Of a stretch of 36,508 bases of DNA, positions 18,488 to 25,628 are shown piece by piece. Source of the stretch: Neoroseomonas terrae (lineage in GTDB: Bacteria; Pseudomonadota; Alphaproteobacteria; Acetobacterales; Acetobacteraceae); the NCBI RefSeq assembly GCF_018129025.1, contig NZ_JAAEDI010000044.1, positions 1 to 36,508 on the forward strand, read 5' to 3'. Below the pieces are notes generated by a model that saw nothing but the letters and a program-made list of their open reading frames with translations, made no database searches and had not been told where the DNA came from. Positions within the stretch are counted from its first letter, which is position 1, and each line of letters starts with the position of its first letter. A program made the position numbers and the translations under genes.

Positions 18488-18520
18488 GCGCCCCTTGCAT
18501 TGCGGCAATGCAAGGGGTGC
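18488..18520 (-). terminator. Strong hairpin after the enoyl-CoA hydratase gene
   Basis: CCCCTTGCATTG and CAATGCAAGGGG pair perfectly around CGG, and flanking bases extend the stem to 15 pairs with one G-T. It lies 21 bases past the hydratase stop on the minus strand. There is no clear T-run, so it may be a terminator or an mRNA 3' end protector. The rest of 18265-18540 carries the rpsT upstream region and shows no gene. Confidence 0.55.
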
Positions 18521-18540
18521 ACGGCACACCCGCGACACAG

Positions 18541-19317
18541 CTACCGGTTGTGGAAGGTTGGCTTGCGCTTCTCAGCGAAGGCCGACATGCCCTCCTTCTG
18601 GTCCTCGGTCGAGAACAGGCTCAGGAACAGCCGCCGCTCGGTGCGCACGCCTTCGCGCAGGCCGCTCTCGAAGGCGGCGTTCACCGCTTCCTTGGCCATG
18701 GCGACCGATGGTGCGGACAGCGCGCCGATCTTCTCGCCGATCTTCACCGCCTCGGCCACCAGCCCGGCGGCGGGCACCACACGGCAGACGAGGTTCGACC
18801 GTTCCGCCTCCGCCGCATCCATCATGCGGCCGGTCAGGATCATCTCCATGGACTTGGACTTGCCGACCGCGCGGGTCAGGCGCTGGGACCCACCGGCACC
18901 CGGAATGATCCCGAGGTTGATCTCCGGCTGGCCGAACTTCGCCGTGTCGGCGGCGATGATCAGGTCGCACATCATGGCGAGCTCGCAGCCGCCGCCGAGC
19001 GCGAAGCCCGCCACCGCGGCGATCACCGGCTTCTGGATCTCGAGCAGCGTCTCCCAGCGTTCACCGATGAAATCGTTGAAGTACACGGCCGGATAGGTGC
19101 GGTCCTTCATCTCCTTGATGTCGGCGCCGGCGGCGAAGGCGCGCTCGCTGCCGGTCACGACGATGGCGGCAATGGCAGGGTCCTTGTCATAGCCGCGCAG
19201 CGCGTCGCCCAGTTCGGTCATCAGCTGGTCGCACAGGGCATTCAGCGCCTGGGGGCGGTTCAGCCGGATGATGGCGACCTTTCCCTGCGTCTCGGTCAGG
19301 ATCATTTCATAGGCCAT
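18541..19317 (-). CDS. Enoyl-CoA hydratase (crotonase family)
   Basis: A 258-residue crotonase-fold enzyme that hydrates trans-2-enoyl-CoA to 3-hydroxyacyl-CoA in fatty-acid or short-chain acyl-CoA breakdown. Both catalytic glutamates are present 20 residues apart: Glu112 in GGGCELAMMCD and Glu132 in FGQPEINLGIIPG. The oxyanion hole is formed around GADIKEM (64-70) and the GGG at 108-110. The start at 19317 (MAYEMILTE) is where homology begins; the open frame extends far upstream but there only shadows mutM. It transcribes in the same direction as mutM, 58 bases downstream of it. Confidence 0.95.
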   Translation of the reverse strand: MAYEMILTETQGKVAIIRLNRPQALNALCDQLMTELGDALRGYDKDPAIAAIVVTGSERAFAAGADIKEMKDRTYPAVYFNDFIGERWETLLEIQKPVIAAVAGFALGGGCELAMMCDLIIAADTAKFGQPEINLGIIPGAGGSQRLTRAVGKSKSMEMILTGRMMDAAEAERSNLVCRVVPAAGLVAEAVKIGEKIGALSAPSVAMAKEAVNAAFESGLREGVRTERRLFLSLFSTEDQKEGMSAFAEKRKPTFHNR

Positions 19318-19375
19318 GCGCCGTGTTCCTCGCCCTCGAATGGTACTTCGCCTGTAGCCCAGGCGGCCGGGCCCC

Positions 19376-20266
19376 TCAACGCTGCCGGCGTGGGCAGAAG
19401 AAGGTGGACCGGCCGGCCTGCACGATGCGGCCGATGCCCGGGCAGGCCGGGCCACAATGCGGGCATTGCTCCCCCTCCCGCCCGTAGACGGCGAAATGGT
19501 CCTGGAAACGCCCGACCTCCCCATCCGCCCGGACGTAATCCCGCAGGGACGAGCCACCTGCCCCGATGGCCTCGGCCAGTACCGCCTTGATCGCCGGCAC
19601 CAGCCGCGCCGCGCGCGCGCCCGCGACGCTCGCGGCCAGCCGCCGCGGGGAGATGCCCGCGCGGTACAGCGCCTCGCACACATAGATGTTGCCGAGCCCG
19701 GCCACGACGCCCTGGTCCAGCAGCGCCGCCTTGATGGGCGTGTGCCTGCCGACCAGCGCGGCGGACAGCACGTCATCGGTGAAGGCGTCATCCAGCGGCT
19801 CGGGGCCGAGGCCGCGCAGCAGCCGGTGTTCGTCTTCCCGGCCGGTCGCGACCAGGTCGATGCTCCCGAAACGCCTCGGATCGACGAAGCCGACCCGCCA
19901 GCCATGGTCGGTCGTCAGCACCAGATGCTCGTGGGCCTCCGGCGGGGCGTTGTGCCCGCGCGCATCGGAAGCAAGGCCCTGCGGCGCCAGCCGGGCGACC
20001 ACCGGGGCGCCGGCCTGCCGCGCCACCATGCGCCCCGACATGCCGAGGTGGATCAGCAGGCTCTCCCCGCTGTCCAGCCGCGCTAGCATGTATTTGGCCC
20101 GCCGGCGGAAGGACAGCATGCGATGACCCTCCACCCGACGAACGAGGTTCTCCGGGAAGGGAAAGCGCAGATCGGGCCGGCGCTGCGCCACCTCGACGAT
20201 CCGATGGCCTTCCAGCACGGCGGCGAGGCCGCGCATGACGGTTTCGACCTCGGGCAATTCGGGCAT
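19376..20266 (-). CDS. mutM: Formamidopyrimidine-DNA glycosylase with an atypical zinc finger
   Basis: A 296-residue base-excision repair enzyme removing 8-oxoguanine and ring-opened purines and nicking the DNA. Pro2 (Schiff-base nucleophile) and Glu3 are present in MPELPEVETV, and Lys58 in RRAKYML matches the conserved Lys57. The helix-two-turn-helix region reads GLGNIYVCEALYRAGI. The C-terminal finger is odd: Cys268-x2-Cys271 is followed, after 19 instead of 16 residues, by Cys291 and then Arg294 where the fourth Cys is expected; an extra Cys275 sits in the widened loop. GGGAGG precedes the ATG at 20266. It is divergent from ubiE. Confidence 0.94.
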   Translation of the reverse strand: MPELPEVETVMRGLAAVLEGHRIVEVAQRRPDLRFPFPENLVRRVEGHRMLSFRRRAKYMLARLDSGESLLIHLGMSGRMVARQAGAPVVARLAPQGLASDARGHNAPPEAHEHLVLTTDHGWRVGFVDPRRFGSIDLVATGREDEHRLLRGLGPEPLDDAFTDDVLSAALVGRHTPIKAALLDQGVVAGLGNIYVCEALYRAGISPRRLAASVAGARAARLVPAIKAVLAEAIGAGGSSLRDYVRADGEVGRFQDHFAVYGREGEQCPHCGPACPGIGRIVQAGRSTFFCPRRQR

Positions 20267-20296
20267 GATGCCTCCCTTCCTCGCGCCCGGCAGATT

Positions 20297-20422
20297 AGGG
20301 CGTTTTCCAATCGGACGGCACCGGCCCGCACCCCCACCCGGCCACCCAACGACAGTATCCTGGACTGGGTGGCCGGGGGGGTGCGGGCCGGTGCCGAATT
20401 CCGCGTGAGCGGAAAACGCTCT
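20297..20422. repeat. Long hyphenated palindrome between divergent mutM and ubiE
   Basis: The inner arms are 20316-20348 and 20366-20396, 33 and 31 bases, complementary apart from a two-base length difference, around a 17-base loop. Outside them AGGGCGTTTTCC (20297-20308) faces GGAAAACGCTCT (20411-20422), 11 of 12 matching. The right outer segment also has a CCGC-GTGA-GCGG hairpin. The element fills the shared promoter gap. It has a different sequence from the four composite repeats and looks like a REP-type element. Confidence 0.85.
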
Positions 20423-20436
20423 ATGGTGGTCCCACG

Positions 20437-21186
20437 ATGAGCGACAGCCCCCAGGACAGCGCCGATTTCGGCTTCCGCAGCGTGCCCCGCGCCGAGAAGG
20501 CGTCCATGGTCCGCGAGGTCTTCGAAAGCGTGGCCCCACGCTACGACGTGATGAACGACCTGATGTCGCTCGGCGTCCATCGCGTGTGGAAGCGCATCTT
20601 CGTCAACGCGATCGGCTGCTCGGCGCGGGAGACGCTGCTCGACCTCGCCGGCGGCACGGGCGACATCTCCTTCCTCGCCAAGGAACGCGGCGCCGGCCAT
20701 GTGATCCTAACGGACGTCAATCCGGCCATGTTGGAAGTCGGGCGCAAGCGCGCGCTCGATCGCGGCCTCGCCGCCGGGCTCGACTTCATGGTGGTGGATG
20801 CCGAGCACATCCCGCTGCCCGACCGCAGCGTGGAGAAGATCTCGATCGCTTTCGGCCTTCGCAACTGTACCGACAAGGACGCGGTGCTGAGGGAGGCGCG
20901 GCGCGTGCTGCGCCCCGGCGGACGGTTCCACTGCCTGGAATTCTCGAAGCTGGAAGTCGCGGCGCTCATGCCGCTCTACGATGCCTGGTCCTTCAAGGCG
21001 TTGCCCGAGATCGGCGCGCGCGTGGCGAAGGATCGCGAAAGCTATGAATACCTCGCGGAAAGCATCCGCATGTTCCCCGACCAGGAAACCCTGGCGCAGA
21101 TGATGCGCGATGCGGGGATGGAGCGGGTGGAACACCGCAACCTCTCGGGCGGCATCGTCGCCATCCATACGGGCTGGCGGCTGTAG
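20437..21186 (+). CDS. ubiE: Ubiquinone biosynthesis C-methyltransferase UbiE
   Basis: A 249-residue SAM-dependent methyltransferase acting in ubiquinone (and, where present, menaquinone) synthesis. Landmarks are VFESVAPRYDVMNDLMSLG (about residues 27-45), the SAM-binding DLAGGTGDIS, acidic ILTDVNPAML, and ISIAFGLRNCTDKD, followed by the YEYLAESIRMFPDQ region near the C-terminus. These distinguish UbiE from generic methyltransferases. It is followed after 6 bases by coaBC; in many alphaproteobacteria ubiB sits between them, but it is absent here. Its promoter must lie within or beside the long palindrome upstream. Confidence 0.96.
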   Translation: MSDSPQDSADFGFRSVPRAEKASMVREVFESVAPRYDVMNDLMSLGVHRVWKRIFVNAIGCSARETLLDLAGGTGDISFLAKERGAGHVILTDVNPAMLEVGRKRALDRGLAAGLDFMVVDAEHIPLPDRSVEKISIAFGLRNCTDKDAVLREARRVLRPGGRFHCLEFSKLEVAALMPLYDAWSFKALPEIGARVAKDRESYEYLAESIRMFPDQETLAQMMRDAGMERVEHRNLSGGIVAIHTGWRL

Positions 21187-21192
21187 CGTCCG

Positions 21193-22377
21193 ATGCTCGC
21201 CGGCCGCCGCATCCTGTTGATCGTCTCGGGCTCGGTCGCCGCCTACAAGGCGCTGGAACTGACCCGCCTGCTGCGCAAGGACGGCGCGCAGGTCATGTCC
21301 ATCCTGACGGCCGGCGGCGCGCGGTTCGTGACGAAGGAAGCGCTGGCAGCGATCACCGCCGAGCGCGTGCATGACGACCTCTGGGCGGCGGAGGCCGAGA
21401 TCGGCCATATCCGCCTCGCCCGCTGGCCCGACCTGATCGCCGTCGTGCCGGGGTCGGCCGACCTCATCGCGAAGATGGCGAACGGGCTCACGGACGACCT
21501 TGCCACCTGCGTGCTGCTCGCGACGCGCGCGCCGGTGATGGTTGCACCGGCGATGAACCCCGCCATGTGGAGCCACCCGGCGACCATTTCGAACATCGCC
21601 ACGCTGCGCGAACGCGGCGTCCGCATCGCCGGCCCGGCGGACGGCGCGATGGCGGAACCGGAGAGCGGGCCTGGCCGCCTGCTGGAGCCGGTGGAGCTGT
21701 TTGAGACAATCCGTGCCGCGCTGTCGGCCGGGCCCCTGACGGGCAGGCACATCCTCGTCACCAGCGGGCCAACGCACGAGCCGATCGACCCGGTGCGCTA
21801 CATCGCCAACCGATCCTCCGGCAAGCAGGGCCACGCCATCGCCACGGCCCTCGCGGCGCTGGGTGCCCGCGTCACCCTGGTCAGCGGGCCGGTGAACCAG
21901 CCCGATCCGCCCGGCGTGACGGTGACGCGGATCGAAAGCGCGCGCGAGATGCTCGCCGCCTGCGAGGCCGCGCTGCCCGCCGACGCTGCGGTCTGCGCCG
22001 CCGCCGTGGCCGATTGGCGCACGGCGCGCGAGGCGGACCAGAAGATGAAGAAGGTGCCGGGCGCGGCGCCGCCGCCGCTCGAACTCGCGCTGAACCCCGA
22101 CATCCTGGCGACGCTGGCGGCTGCCGGTCCGCACCGGCCACGCCTCGTCGTCGGCTTCGCAGCGGAGACGGAGCATGTCGTCGACAACGCCGTCGCCAAG
22201 CGCGCCAGGAAAGGGTGCGACTGGATCGTGGCGAATGATGTGTCGGGTGACGTGATGGGCGGGGCGGAGAACGCGGTGCATCTGGTGACCGGGTCCGGCA
22301 TCGAGGATTGGCCGCGCATGGCGAAGGAGGACGTCGCCCGGCGCCTCGCCGCGCGCATTGCGGAGGCACTGGCATGA
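21193..22377 (+). CDS. coaBC: Bifunctional phosphopantothenoylcysteine decarboxylase/phosphopantothenate-cysteine ligase
   Basis: A 394-residue coenzyme A biosynthesis enzyme. The N-terminal CoaC domain (~1-180) binds FMN, with active-site His72 (IGHIRLARW) and PAMNPAMW (119-126). At 153-162 it reads MAEPESGPGR; the E. coli protein has a reactive Cys near this spot (ACGE...GR) that is not present here, a difference I believe other alphaproteobacteria share. The C-terminal CoaB domain (~185-394) has TSGPTHEPIDPVRYIANRSS, SGKQG and the DQKMKK lysine region that binds CTP and the acyl intermediate. Its stop overlaps the dut start by 4 bases (ATGA), so the pair is translationally coupled. Confidence 0.95.
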   Translation: MLAGRRILLIVSGSVAAYKALELTRLLRKDGAQVMSILTAGGARFVTKEALAAITAERVHDDLWAAEAEIGHIRLARWPDLIAVVPGSADLIAKMANGLTDDLATCVLLATRAPVMVAPAMNPAMWSHPATISNIATLRERGVRIAGPADGAMAEPESGPGRLLEPVELFETIRAALSAGPLTGRHILVTSGPTHEPIDPVRYIANRSSGKQGHAIATALAALGARVTLVSGPVNQPDPPGVTVTRIESAREMLAACEAALPADAAVCAAAVADWRTAREADQKMKKVPGAAPPPLELALNPDILATLAAAGPHRPRLVVGFAAETEHVVDNAVAKRARKGCDWIVANDVSGDVMGGAENAVHLVTGSGIEDWPRMAKEDVARRLAARIAEALA

Positions 22378-22823
22378 GCCACCCGATCATTGACGTCGTC
22401 CGTCTGCCGCATGCGGCGGACCTGCCGCTGCCATCCTATGCGACCGAGGGCGCAGCCGGGATGGATCTGCTCGCGGCCGTCATGTCCTCCATGACGCTCG
22501 CGCCCGGCGCGCGGATGCTGGTGCCGACCGGGCTGCGCATCGCCATCCCGCCCGGATACGAGCTGCAGGTGCGGCCGCGGTCAGGGCTGGCGCTGAAGAA
22601 CGGGATCGTGCTGCCGAACAGCCCCGGCACGATCGACGAGGATTACCGGGGCGAGCTTGGCGTCATCATCATGAATGCCGGTGACGCGCTGTTCACCATC
22701 GAGCGCGGGATGCGCATCGCCCAGGCGGTCATCGCCCCGGTGGTGCGCGCGCGCTGGCGGGAGGTCGCCGAACTGCCCGACACCACACGCGGCAGCGGCG
22801 GATTCGGGTCTACCGGAAGCTAG
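22374..22823 (+). CDS. dut: Deoxyuridine 5'-triphosphate nucleotidohydrolase (dUTPase)
   Basis: A 149-residue trimeric dUTPase that hydrolyses dUTP to dUMP, keeping uracil out of DNA and feeding dTMP synthesis. The motifs appear in order: EGAAGMDL (I), RPRSGLALKNGI (II), NSPGTIDEDYRGEL (III), RGMRIAQAVIAP (IV) and RGSGGFGSTG (V), the last closing over the active site. The start at 22374 overlaps the coaBC stop. Length is normal, and the coaBC-dut pairing is common. Confidence 0.97.
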   Translation: MSHPIIDVVRLPHAADLPLPSYATEGAAGMDLLAAVMSSMTLAPGARMLVPTGLRIAIPPGYELQVRPRSGLALKNGIVLPNSPGTIDEDYRGELGVIIMNAGDALFTIERGMRIAQAVIAPVVRARWREVAELPDTTRGSGGFGSTGS

Positions 22824-22862
22824 AAGCCGCCCGGGCGTGAGGCGGCGCAAGGAGGATGCTTC

Positions 22863-24206
22863 ATGGCCGTCGATGCGCAGGGACTGACGCTCACCGCCGC
22901 CTCGGACGAGGCCGCCGCCGCCTATGACCGCGTGGTCGAGGGCTACCTGAAGTATCGTGCCGATGCGGGGCAGCGGCTGAAGGCGGCGATGGCGCTGGAC
23001 CCCGGGATGCCGATGGGGCTGGTGCTGCAGGGTACCTTCGCCATGCTCGCCTACAACGCCGCCATGGTGCCCCGCGCGCGGGAAGCCGCCGCGGCCGCCG
23101 CGCGGCATGCCGGAACGGGACGCGAACGCGCGCATGCCGCGGCCCTGACGCTCTGGGCGGATGGCGAGGTGGATGCCGCGCTCGCCGCGTGGGAAGCGAT
23201 CATGGCCACGCATCCTCACGATGTCCTCGCCTTCCGGCTGCATCATTTCTGCGCCTTCTGGCTGGGGCGCGTGGGGCAGATGCTGCGCGCCGTCGATGGC
23301 GTCTCGCCGCACTGGTCGGCGGCGATTCCTGGCTACGGGTCCATCCTCGCCTGCCGCTGCTTCGCCAATGAGGAATGCGGCAACTACACCGTCGCGGAGG
23401 AAGCCGGCCGCGCGGCCGTCGCGCTCGATCCCGGCGATCTCTGGGCCACCCACGGCGTCGCCCACATCCTGGAGATGCAGGGCCGGCGCGGAGAAGGCAT
23501 CACCTGGCTCAAGGGGCTGGAGCAGCATTGGGACGGCGGGTCGAACCTGCTGCATCATCTGTGGTGGCACCGCGCCATGTATCACCTGGAACGCGGCGAG
23601 CATGACGAGGTGCTCGGCCTGTACGACCGCGGCTTCCGCGACCATGGCAGCGCGCTGGTCCAGGCCATGCCCGATCTCTACATCGACGTGCAAAACGCGG
23701 CGTCCATGCTGTTCCGGCTGCAACGTCATGGCGTTGATGTCGGCGACCGCTGGATCGAGATCGCGGACAAGGCCGAGGCGCGGATCGGCGATTGCCTGTC
23801 CACCTTCACCCTGCCCCACTGGATGATGGCGCTGGCGGCGACGGGGCGCACCCAGGCGGCATCGCGCATGCTCGATGCGATGCGGGAAGCCGCGGCGCGG
23901 CCGGGCACCATCGCGCCTATTCTGCGCGACGCGGCAATCCCGGTCTGCGAGGCCGTGCTCGCCCATGCGCAGGGGGACCACGCCGGCGCCGTCGCGGCCA
24001 TGCGGCCCGCGATCGGCGTGATGCACCGCATGGGCGGCAGCCACGCGCAGCAGGACGTGCTGGAGCAGCTTTTCCTCGATGCCGCGATGAAGGCGGGAAT
24101 GCAGGAGGATGCGCGGCTGCTGCTGGAACGGGTCGCCGGGCGCCATCCGGTGCCGCCGGATCGGCGCGTGGGCTATGCGGAGGCGGCGCGGGCGGTGCGC
24201 CACTGA
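22863..24206 (+). CDS. Tetratricopeptide-repeat protein, TTC38-like family
   Basis: A 447-residue soluble, fully helical protein of the bacterial TTC38-like type. TPR-like helix pairs run through its length, for example 85-130 (REAAAAAARHAGTGRERAHA onward) and 175-215 (TVAEEAGRAAVALDPGDLWA region), ending in THGVAHILEMQGR. Conserved His/Trp-rich segments (HHFCAFWLGR, HHLWWHRAMYHLERGEHDE) are typical of this family and unusual for ordinary TPRs. No signal peptide or membrane helix is seen. The biochemical role is unknown. AGGAGG lies 8 bases before the ATG, and the gene stands 39 bases after dut. Confidence 0.85.
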   Translation: MAVDAQGLTLTAASDEAAAAYDRVVEGYLKYRADAGQRLKAAMALDPGMPMGLVLQGTFAMLAYNAAMVPRAREAAAAAARHAGTGRERAHAAALTLWADGEVDAALAAWEAIMATHPHDVLAFRLHHFCAFWLGRVGQMLRAVDGVSPHWSAAIPGYGSILACRCFANEECGNYTVAEEAGRAAVALDPGDLWATHGVAHILEMQGRRGEGITWLKGLEQHWDGGSNLLHHLWWHRAMYHLERGEHDEVLGLYDRGFRDHGSALVQAMPDLYIDVQNAASMLFRLQRHGVDVGDRWIEIADKAEARIGDCLSTFTLPHWMMALAATGRTQAASRMLDAMREAAARPGTIAPILRDAAIPVCEAVLAHAQGDHAGAVAAMRPAIGVMHRMGGSHAQQDVLEQLFLDAAMKAGMQEDARLLLERVAGRHPVPPDRRVGYAEAARAVRH

Positions 24207-24240
24207 CGCTGCCGGCCGGGTTTGCGGATCGCGGCCCGGG

Positions 24241-24295
24241 ATGCGACACTGTCCTCGGGTGTCAGGCTGCGTGATGCAGCCGGGCAGGGTCGTAT
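24241..24295 (+). ncRNA. Structured leader upstream of nhaA, candidate nhaA-I (Li+) riboswitch
   Basis: The 173-base gap before nhaA folds compactly. P1 pairs ATGCGAC (24241-24247) with GTCGTAT (24289-24295), one G-U pair. P2 pairs CTGTCC (24249-24254) with GGGCAG (24282-24287). P3 pairs GGCTGC (24265-24270) with GCAGCC (24276-24281) around GTGAT. All asymmetry lies in the 10-base segment 24255-24264, whose GTGTC could alternatively pair with GACAC at 24245. nhaA-I motif RNAs, reported to sense lithium, occur just upstream of nhaA genes. Class membership is inferred from position and shape; I could not compare with the covariance model. Confidence 0.55.
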
Positions 24296-24330
24296 GCCGG
24301 TCGGGCCGCCGGTATCGGAGAACCACGCCC

Positions 24331-24387
24331 ATGGCCCTTCCGCCCGCGATGTCCTTCGTCCTGTTGACCGTGCCGCACCATGGCTGA
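24331..24387 (+). CDS. Possible 18-codon leader ORF overlapping the nhaA start
   Basis: ATG at 24331 opens an 18-residue frame (MALPPAMSFVLLTVPHHG) ending TGA at 24385-24387, eight bases into nhaA in another frame. It has GGAG (24317-24320) at good spacing, whereas the nhaA ATG at 24380 has no visible ribosome site. Translation of nhaA may therefore depend on ribosomes ending this short frame, with the upstream RNA fold controlling access to GGAG. Whether a peptide is made is unknown. Confidence 0.35.
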   Translation: MALPPAMSFVLLTVPHHG

Positions 24388-25582
24388 CGCGCCGCAGCGC
24401 CGCGGCCTGCGGCCGATCTCCGTCCTCCGCAGCTTCCTCGACAACGCAGCGGCTGGCGGGCTGGTCCTGATGGCAGCCGCGGCCTCCGCGCTGGTCATCG
24501 CCAACTCGGCGCTGGCGCCCGCCTATTTCGCGGCGCTCGGCGCCTATGTCGGGCCGATGAGCATCGGCCACTGGATCAATGACGGCCTGATGGCAGTGTT
24601 CTTCCTGCTCGTCGGACTCGAGATCAAGCGCGAGATGCTGGACGGCCAGCTCGCCTCCTGGTCGAACCGCGCCCTGCCCGGCATCGCGGCGGCCGGCGGC
24701 ATGCTGGTGCCGGCGCTGGTCTACCTCGCTTTCAACGCCGGCTCGGCCGAGATGGCGCGCGGCTGGGCGATCCCGACGGCGACCGACATCGCCTTCGCGC
24801 TTGGCGTCATGTCGCTGCTCGGCCCACGCGTGCCGGCGGCGCTGAAGGTGTTTCTCGCGGCGCTCGCGATCATCGACGACCTCGGCGCCGTCGTCATCAT
24901 CGCGCTGTTCTACAGCGGGCAGCTTTCGATGCTCGACCTCGGCTTCGCCGCCACCGCGCTGGCGGTGCTGATCGGCATGAACCGTACCGGGGTCGCCCGA
25001 CTGTCGCCCTTCCTGCTGGTCGGCGTCGTGCTTTGGTTCTTCGTGTTGCGGTCCGGCGTTCATGCCACGATCGCCGGCGTGCTGCTGGCGCTGACCATCC
25101 CGCTGCGGCCGGCGCCCGCCGCCCCGGACGACCTGGTCCATTCGCTGCTGCATCAGCTGGAACATGCGCTGCAGAAGCCGGTCGCCTTCCTGGTCGTGCC
25201 GATCTTCGGCTTCGCCAATGCGGGCGTGTCCTTCGCGGGGCTGAGCCTGGACACGGCGACCCAGCCCCTCACCCTCGGCGTCGCGCTAGGGTTGCTGCTG
25301 GGCAAGCTGGTCGGGGTTCTCGGCGCCTCGGCGCTCGCCATCCGGCTGGGCATCGCATCCCTGCCGTTCAGGGCATCCTGGACGCATATGCTAGGCGTCG
25401 CCCTGCTCTGCGGCATCGGCTTCACGATGAGCCTGTTCATCGGTCTGCTCGCCTTCGCCGACTACCCACTGCTGCAGGCGGAAGCGAAGATCGGCATCCT
25501 GGCCGGGTCTTTGGCCGCCGGGTCGCTCGGTTGGCTGGTCCTGCGCCTCGCCCCGATGCCCTCGGAGGTGCGGCCGGCCTGA
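24380..25582 (+). CDS. nhaA: Na+/H+ antiporter NhaA
   Basis: A 400-residue, about 12-helix inner-membrane antiporter that exports Na+ or Li+ in exchange for protons. The ion-binding aspartates are present: Asp136 in PTATDIAFALG and the pair Asp166-Asp167 in LAIIDDLGA, equivalent to Asp133 and Asp163-164 in E. coli. FFLLVGLEIKREML (74-87) is the cytoplasmic pH-sensor region, and GIGFTMSLFIG is the late-helix motif. No clear ribosome site precedes the ATG; see the leader ORF and RNA fold upstream. The gap to purH is 46 bases. Confidence 0.96.
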   Translation: MADAPQRRGLRPISVLRSFLDNAAAGGLVLMAAAASALVIANSALAPAYFAALGAYVGPMSIGHWINDGLMAVFFLLVGLEIKREMLDGQLASWSNRALPGIAAAGGMLVPALVYLAFNAGSAEMARGWAIPTATDIAFALGVMSLLGPRVPAALKVFLAALAIIDDLGAVVIIALFYSGQLSMLDLGFAATALAVLIGMNRTGVARLSPFLLVGVVLWFFVLRSGVHATIAGVLLALTIPLRPAPAAPDDLVHSLLHQLEHALQKPVAFLVVPIFGFANAGVSFAGLSLDTATQPLTLGVALGLLLGKLVGVLGASALAIRLGIASLPFRASWTHMLGVALLCGIGFTMSLFIGLLAFADYPLLQAEAKIGILAGSLAAGSLGWLVLRLAPMPSEVRPA

Positions 25583-25628
25583 CGGGGCCGGTTGCAGCGC
25601 CGGCCCCCCGGGTCTATGCGCCCGGCCC

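Noticed and set aside
19318..19905. N-terminal extension of the enoyl-CoA hydratase frame
   Set aside because: It overlaps mutM on the same strand in another frame; crotonase homology begins exactly at the ATG at 19317.
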